From: Chloroflexota bacterium | GTDB lineage: Bacteria; Chloroflexota; UBA4733 | Reading direction: 5' to 3' | Assembly (NCBI GenBank): GCA_023489405.1 | Contig: JAMDCW010000121.1 | Coordinates: 2,123-12,756 of the forward strand | Length of the DNA: 10,634 bases | Shown: one piece after another, positions 6,932-10,634 of the stretch | How the letters are laid out: the number at the start of each line of letters is the position of its first letter | Numbering within the stretch: the stretch's first letter is position 1 | Position numbers and translations under genes: made by a program | Notes under the pieces: model-generated | What the model saw: only the letters and a program-made list of their open reading frames with translations | Databases searched by the model: none | Told to the model about the DNA's origin: nothing

Positions 6932-8170
6932 CTGGATCGCTCGCCCCCACACTATCCGAAAACCCGCTTGCTCATCGGATTCATCGTGGGGGCCCTGCTC
7001 TTGGTGATTGGTGTGGCTGTAGGAATCAGCCGTGGCGCTCTTGAACATAGGCTCGTCGTTGTTGCCACACCCGGCGCTTCGCCTACCACTACGGCGACGT
7101 CCACAGCGACTGAGACTGCGACGCCGGTTCCGCCTGCAACTGCAACGCCGACGCCTACGGTGACGAATACACCTACACCTACACCAACACCAACACCAAC
7201 ACCTACACCAACACCAACACCAACACCAACTCTGACGCCGACGATTACTCCGGTACCGAGCCCTACGCCGACAAGCACGCCGGCACCGACACCAACACCG
7301 ACACGAGGGCCGCTGCGAGTTACCAAGCTTGGCTTAGGAGTGTATGGCAGCGGAGGAAGCTTCTTGACAGATATGAAAGTCTGGCGGCCTTCGGTCATCG
7401 TCTTGATGGATCCGACGGTAGATTTTGCGCGAGCGGTACGCGCGCAGTTTCCGAAGGCTTTCATTGTTGGCCGGCGTTTTGTGGCGAATCAGCCATTGAA
7501 TGATCCGGCGAATCAAGGGCGGGCATTTGCAGATTATGTAGCTCAGCTTGCGATTCCACTCAAGGGTGTGGTGAATGCCTGGATGAGCTACAATGAGGTT
7601 TCCAGTTATACGAGCCCGACGCAGAATAACTATGCCGCTTGGAATACATTTCAGGTCGCTTTTGCGGAGGAATTACACGGGCGCTACGGCATCGCGGCGG
7701 TGGCGGGGAATGATGGCACGCAAGCGGTGACGCCGGAAAATTATGTCCGGTATTTTCGAGGTGCGATCATGGCCAGCCAGTATTTTGGCATGCATGAATA
7801 TACCCCTCCAGGGGATAATAGTATGCAAGATGGTCCAGGTCAGGCAGCGATGCTGTACTATCGACAGGTGTATGCCGCGTTAGCGCAGGCTGGTATTCAT
7901 CCACCTCCTTTCATTCTTACAGAAACCGGTCTTTACCAGGGGTGGCGAGGGCACGTCAGCGACGAGCAGATGTTCAATGACCTGGTCTGGCTGACGCGCC
8001 AGCTCAAAGCTACGCCGTACGTGATCGGACAAGCGGTGTATGGCCTTTTCCCACCCGGTGATAGGCAGTGGCGGGCATTCAATGTTCAATCGACGATCCT
8101 TGAAGAAGAGGTAGGCTACTATAATTCGTGTATGCCGAGCCATCCGTGTCCACCTGGACAGCAGGGCTAG
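6932..8170 (+). CDS. Signal-anchored glycoside hydrolase (clan A-like) on a Thr-Pro linker
   Basis: From CTG 6932 the protein is 412 aa. A positively charged N-terminus (DRSPPHYPKTR) precedes one membrane segment at about 13-31, a signal anchor that puts the rest outside the cell. Residues about 47-127 are a Thr/Pro linker. The remaining 285 residues look like a TIM-barrel glycosidase. YNEVSS carries Glu222 as likely acid/base and LTETG carries Glu331 as likely nucleophile, about 109 residues apart as in clan GH-A. GNDGTQAVTPENY and FGMHEYTP fit the middle strands of a cellulase-like family common in Chloroflexota. The usual WNEP is YNEV here, so activity is not certain. The substrate is unknown. 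The gene follows the glycosyltransferase by 52 bases on the same strand, probably one transcript. Starting at TTG 6968 would remove the charged residues that normally precede a membrane anchor. Confidence 0.78.
   Translation: MDRSPPHYPKTRLLIGFIVGALLLVIGVAVGISRGALEHRLVVVATPGASPTTTATSTATETATPVPPATATPTPTVTNTPTPTPTPTPTPTPTPTPTPTLTPTITPVPSPTPTSTPAPTPTPTRGPLRVTKLGLGVYGSGGSFLTDMKVWRPSVIVLMDPTVDFARAVRAQFPKAFIVGRRFVANQPLNDPANQGRAFADYVAQLAIPLKGVVNAWMSYNEVSSYTSPTQNNYAAWNTFQVAFAEELHGRYGIAAVAGNDGTQAVTPENYVRYFRGAIMASQYFGMHEYTPPGDNSMQDGPGQAAMLYYRQVYAALAQAGIHPPPFILTETGLYQGWRGHVSDEQMFNDLVWLTRQLKATPYVIGQAVYGLFPPGDRQWRAFNVQSTILEEEVGYYNSCMPSHPCPPGQQG
7169..7230 (+). repeat. Hexamer tandem repeat ACACCW encoding the Thr-Pro linker core
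   Basis: About ten copies of a 6-base unit (ACACCA or ACACCT) run without interruption and encode alternating Thr and Pro. Codons inside the tract are almost only ACA with CCA or CCT, while the Thr and Pro codons on both sides are mostly ACG and CCG. The codon change suggests the core grew by replication slippage. Because the unit is six bases, gain or loss of copies keeps the frame and only changes linker length. Confidence 0.9.
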
Positions 8171-8221
8171 GGTTGTATCGATGCGAACGCGGTGGAGCGA
8201 GTGGACCGCCGCGCTAGCAGG

Positions 8222-8521
8222 TCAAGGAACCCTTGCGGTGGTTTTGACGAGGTAGAGACCGAAGATGAGTAGGAAGATACCTAAGACGGTGAGTCCGATG
8301 AGCATGACATCTGCAAACTGGAACTGGATATGAGGACGATGTCCTGTGATGAGGTCGACTACGAGGAGCATTAGGCGGAAGCCGGCCATCGCGGTGATGA
8401 TGAGTCCTAGGGCGAGGATACCTGTGCCCACAGAATCTCTTTCCTTTCTGCGTACTTCTGGTGTTTGCGGTTGAGGAGGTTCTGTACTAGGGGGAGAGTT
8501 CGGAGGCGAAGCTGGCGCCAC
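8222..8521 (-). CDS. Small two-helix membrane protein, function unknown
   Basis: A 99-aa hypothetical protein. Residues 1-29 are proline-rich and hydrophilic, ending in RRKERD. Two membrane segments follow at about 31-57 (GTGILALGLIITAMAG...) and 68-92 (FADVMLIGLTVLGIF...), joined by a short loop. By charge both termini are probably cytoplasmic. The GTG start at 8521 lies within the last 35 bases of deoB and has no clear ribosome binding site. A second in-frame GTG at 8431, with AAGGA 10 bases upstream, would give a 69-aa protein starting right at the first helix and leave a 55-base gap after deoB. Either start is possible. It is the last gene of the ligA-deoB set and converges on the glycoside hydrolase gene with 51 bases between stops. 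I recognise no family. Confidence 0.6.
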   Translation of the reverse strand: MAPASPPNSPPSTEPPQPQTPEVRRKERDSVGTGILALGLIITAMAGFRLMLLVVDLITGHRPHIQFQFADVMLIGLTVLGIFLLIFGLYLVKTTARVP

Positions 8522-9659
8522 ATGCCAGAGGAAGGGTATTCAACAGGGAAGCAATAGTTTGGCCGGCGTCGGCGAAGGTGGAGCGGGTGCCGAGAGAATG
8601 ACTGTGGCGGATACATGGGCCGGTGACGAGTAATGGGACATATTCTCGGGAGTGATCAGTGCTTGGTGTCGTTGGATCAACGCCGTGATCGCCGACGATC
8701 ATAAGGATATCGGTAGCGCGGAGCGTGGCGAGGATCACAGGGAGAACTGCGTCGACGGCTTCCAGTGCTTGAGCATAGCCTTGGGGGTCATTGCGGTGGC
8801 CGTATATTTGGTCGAACTCGATGCAGTTGACGAAGATGAGACCGGAAGCGACGGTTGGAAAGACTTCTCGAGCTGCTCGGAGGGCTTCGGCATTGGTGTG
8901 AGCGGGGAGAGCCCGGGTTATCGACTCGCCATTGAAGAGGTCGTTGATTTTGCCGACGGCGACGACTTCGTGTCCGGCTTCGAGGACGCGATCGAGGAGG
9001 TTGGGATGCGGTGGGGAGAGGGCCCAATCGTGACGATGAGGGGTGCGAAGGAAGGAACCGGGATTGCCGGAGAATGGGCGGGCGATAACTCTGCCAACGG
9101 CATGGGGCCCTTGGAGGATTTTGCGGGCGGTTGTGCACCACTGGTAGAGAGTGGCGAGGGGGACGATGTCTTCGTGAGCAGCTATCTGGAAGACGGAATC
9201 GGCTGACGTGTAGACGATTGGCCAGCCCGTGGTGAGATGGAGAGGGCCGAGCTCTTCGATAATGACGGTACCGGATGCGGGGCGGTTGCCCAGGATGCCG
9301 CCAACGCCGATGGCGGTGGTGAAGGCAGCGATGACTTCTGCGGGGAAGCCGTGCGGATATGTTGGTTGGGGATGGGCTGAATAGATGCCGGCGATCTCCC
9401 AGTGGCCAGCAATAGAATCCTTACCATGGGATAGCTCTGCCATTCTTCCCCAGCATCCTTGGGTCTGGTTGCGGGGAGGGACGCCTTGGATTGTGGTGAT
9501 GTTGCCCAGGCCGAGGGACGCAAGAGTTGGGAGGGAGAGGCCGCCGACGGCAGCGGCGGTGTTTGCTAGGGAATTGCTGCCGGAGTCGCCGTAGCCGGCG
9601 GCATCGGGAAGTGCGCCGACACCGACGCCATCGAGAACGAGGAGCAAGATACGATACAT
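8487..9659 (-). CDS. deoB: Phosphopentomutase
   Basis: DeoB interconverts ribose (or deoxyribose) 1-phosphate and 5-phosphate, linking nucleoside phosphorolysis to the pentose phosphate pathway. Length is 390 aa, typical of the family, and it is cytoplasmic. It belongs to the alkaline phosphatase superfamily with a cap domain in the middle (about 100-220). Two-metal ligands are all present: Asp10 (VLDGVGVGALPDA), Asp283 and His288 (EFDQIYGHRNDP), Asp324-His325 (GDHGVDPTTPSTDH) and His336. From memory these match B. cereus DeoB Asp13, Asp286, His291, Asp327, His328 and His339 with a constant offset of 3. At the phospho-acceptor position, Thr85 there, this protein has Ser82 in GKDSIAGHWE. The ATG overlaps the ligA stop by one base (TGATG), so the genes are translationally coupled. 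No other deo gene is visible. Confidence 0.96.
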   Translation of the reverse strand: MYRILLLVLDGVGVGALPDAAGYGDSGSNSLANTAAAVGGLSLPTLASLGLGNITTIQGVPPRNQTQGCWGRMAELSHGKDSIAGHWEIAGIYSAHPQPTYPHGFPAEVIAAFTTAIGVGGILGNRPASGTVIIEELGPLHLTTGWPIVYTSADSVFQIAAHEDIVPLATLYQWCTTARKILQGPHAVGRVIARPFSGNPGSFLRTPHRHDWALSPPHPNLLDRVLEAGHEVVAVGKINDLFNGESITRALPAHTNAEALRAAREVFPTVASGLIFVNCIEFDQIYGHRNDPQGYAQALEAVDAVLPVILATLRATDILMIVGDHGVDPTTPSTDHSREYVPLLVTGPCIRHSHSLGTRSTFADAGQTIASLLNTLPLACGASFASELSP

Positions 9660-10634
9660 CAGGCGATCCTTATCTCGTGCTCTTTATTGAGGAGGTCGTC
9701 TAGCTGCTGTTCATTGAGTTGAGGGATGCCGAGTTTGGCGGCGCGGGCGAGCTTACTTCCTGGTTCCTCGCCGACAACAATGTAGGTTGTTTTCTTGGTG
9801 ACGGTGCTGCCAATGCGGGCACCTAGCTTCCTCAGTTTTTCTTCAGCCTCAGCGCGTGTGTGCGTGGCAAGTCTCCCGGTGAGGACGAATTCCTGACCGG
9901 CGAGGGGGAGGGTACCAGCGGTATGGGTTGACTCGGTGTTGAGACCAAGAGTTGTGAGCTCGGCGATGAGGGTCTGGTTGTGTGGCTGAGAAAAGAAATC
10001 GACGACGCTCTGGCAGACAACTGGGCCAGCGCCGGTGCGCTTGATGAGCTCTTCCATTGAGGATCGAGCGATAGCGTGGATGGAGCCTATAGTATCAGCG
10101 AAGACTGTGGCCCATTTTGTACCAAGATGGCGGACGCTGAGCGCAACGAGAAGACGGTCGAGCGGACGGTTTTTACTTGCGGCGATAGCCTCGAGGAGAT
10201 TGCCAGCACTTCGTTCGGCGAAGTGCTCGAGCTGGAGCAGATGCTCACGCTTGAGGCGGTAGATGTCGGCTACGGTGTGTACGAGGCTGGCACGCACGAG
10301 CGCCCGAGCAACCTGTTCGCCGAGGCCTTCGATATCCATTGCCGGACGGCTAGCAAAGTGGATGATGCGTTCTTCGAGTTGAACAGGGCAGTCGCTGGAG
10401 ATGCAATAGGCGACGGCTTCACCTGGTTCCCGGATGATGAGGGAGCCGCAGCTCGGGCAGGTCGATGGGAGTTTCCAAGGAGGAGGAGGTGGGGTGGGGC
10501 GTCGATCGAGGACGACTTTGATGATTTCGGGGATGACGTCGCCAGCGCGCTGGACGAGTACGGTATCGCCGATGCGCACGTCTTTACGATCAATCTCGTC
10601 TTGATTATGGAGCGTTGCTCTACTGACGGTGACG
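9659..10634 (-). CDS. ligA: NAD-dependent DNA ligase, C-terminal part
   Basis: LigA seals nicks in DNA using NAD+ and joins Okazaki fragments. The window holds the last 324 residues; the adenylation domain lies beyond the right edge. In visible numbering: residues 1-40 are the end of the OB fold (VTVSRATLHNQDEIDRKDVR then QRAGDVIPEI), and 59-82 a four-cysteine zinc finger (Cys59, 62, 77, 82). Helix-hairpin-helix repeats follow (about 95-240, beginning MDIEGLGEQ), then a BRCT domain (about 247-322, GQEFVLTGRL ... KKTTYIVVGEEPGSK). The zinc finger is preceded by five consecutive prolines (48-52), a likely EF-P-dependent site. The HhH region is somewhat divergent (RHLGTK where RHVGE(T) is common), but nothing suggests loss of function. 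The stop overlaps the deoB start by one base. Confidence 0.97.
   Translation of the reverse strand, partial: VTVSRATLHNQDEIDRKDVRIGDTVLVQRAGDVIPEIIKVVLDRRPTPPPPPWKLPSTCPSCGSLIIREPGEAVAYCISSDCPVQLEERIIHFASRPAMDIEGLGEQVARALVRASLVHTVADIYRLKREHLLQLEHFAERSAGNLLEAIAASKNRPLDRLLVALSVRHLGTKWATVFADTIGSIHAIARSSMEELIKRTGAGPVVCQSVVDFFSQPHNQTLIAELTTLGLNTESTHTAGTLPLAGQEFVLTGRLATHTRAEAEEKLRKLGARIGSTVTKKTTYIVVGEEPGSKLARAAKLGIPQLNEQQLDDLLNKEHEIRIA

Noticed and set aside
6952..7464. Long minus-strand reading frame rich in Val-Gly repeats
   Set aside because: It is the antisense of the Thr-Pro linker; low-complexity repeats keep several frames open. No ribosome binding site or recognisable domain, and the plus strand encodes the hydrolase.
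8166..8218. Nested inverted repeats (GCTAG/CTAGC outside, GCGGT/ACCGC inside) between the convergent genes
   Set aside because: The position suits a bidirectional terminator, but each stem is only 5 bp, with long loops and no T-run on either side.
8652..9206. 184-codon plus-strand frame opposite deoB
   Set aside because: It is antisense to an intact phosphopentomutase with all catalytic motifs, and the acidic peptide resembles no family I know.

Overview
The window is about 10.6 kb of compact bacterial chromosome, moderately GC-rich, with no mobile element, CRISPR array, tRNA or rRNA that I can see. A Chloroflexota-like bacterium is my best guess. The reasons are the GT-C membrane glycosyltransferase with C-terminal beta-sandwich repeats, the membrane-anchored glycoside hydrolase on a long Thr-Pro linker, and an EF-P resembling the Thermus form with Arg at the tip of domain I. 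This is family resemblance from memory, not a search result.

Layout. (1) Bases 1-3459, minus strand: a conserved housekeeping cluster transcribed right to left. It holds an M24 Xaa-Pro dipeptidase gene broken by a one-base frameshift, efp, accB and xseA; xseA runs off the left edge. The order resembles the pepQ/papA-efp-accB-accC-(nusB)-xseA clusters of many bacteria, but accC is absent between accB and xseA. (2) Bases 3590-8170, plus strand: an HD-domain phosphohydrolase overlaps by 4 bases a 783-residue polytopic GT-C glycosyltransferase. A signal-anchored, clan-A-like glycoside hydrolase follows, which appears to start at a CTG codon behind a very good ribosome binding site. This is probably a cell-envelope glycan module. 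(3) Bases 8222-10634, minus strand: ligA (5' part missing), deoB and a small two-helix membrane protein in an overlapping, probably co-transcribed set.

How the genes fit together. EF-P relieves ribosome stalling at polyproline; accB directly downstream carries five consecutive prolines and ligA carries another five, so the cell makes EF-P clients from this same stretch. AccB is the biotin carrier of acetyl-CoA carboxylase, XseA the large subunit of exonuclease VII, LigA the replicative NAD-dependent ligase and DeoB a nucleoside-salvage mutase. The middle plus-strand genes point outward: the glycosyltransferase would use a lipid-linked sugar at the membrane, and the hydrolase would act on glycans outside the cell.

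I do not see a convincing new defence, mobile or regulatory system. The points most worth checking are the pepQ frameshift, the CTG start, Ser in place of the catalytic Thr in DeoB, Arg32 EF-P without a visible modification gene, and the HD/GT-C/GH gene trio.
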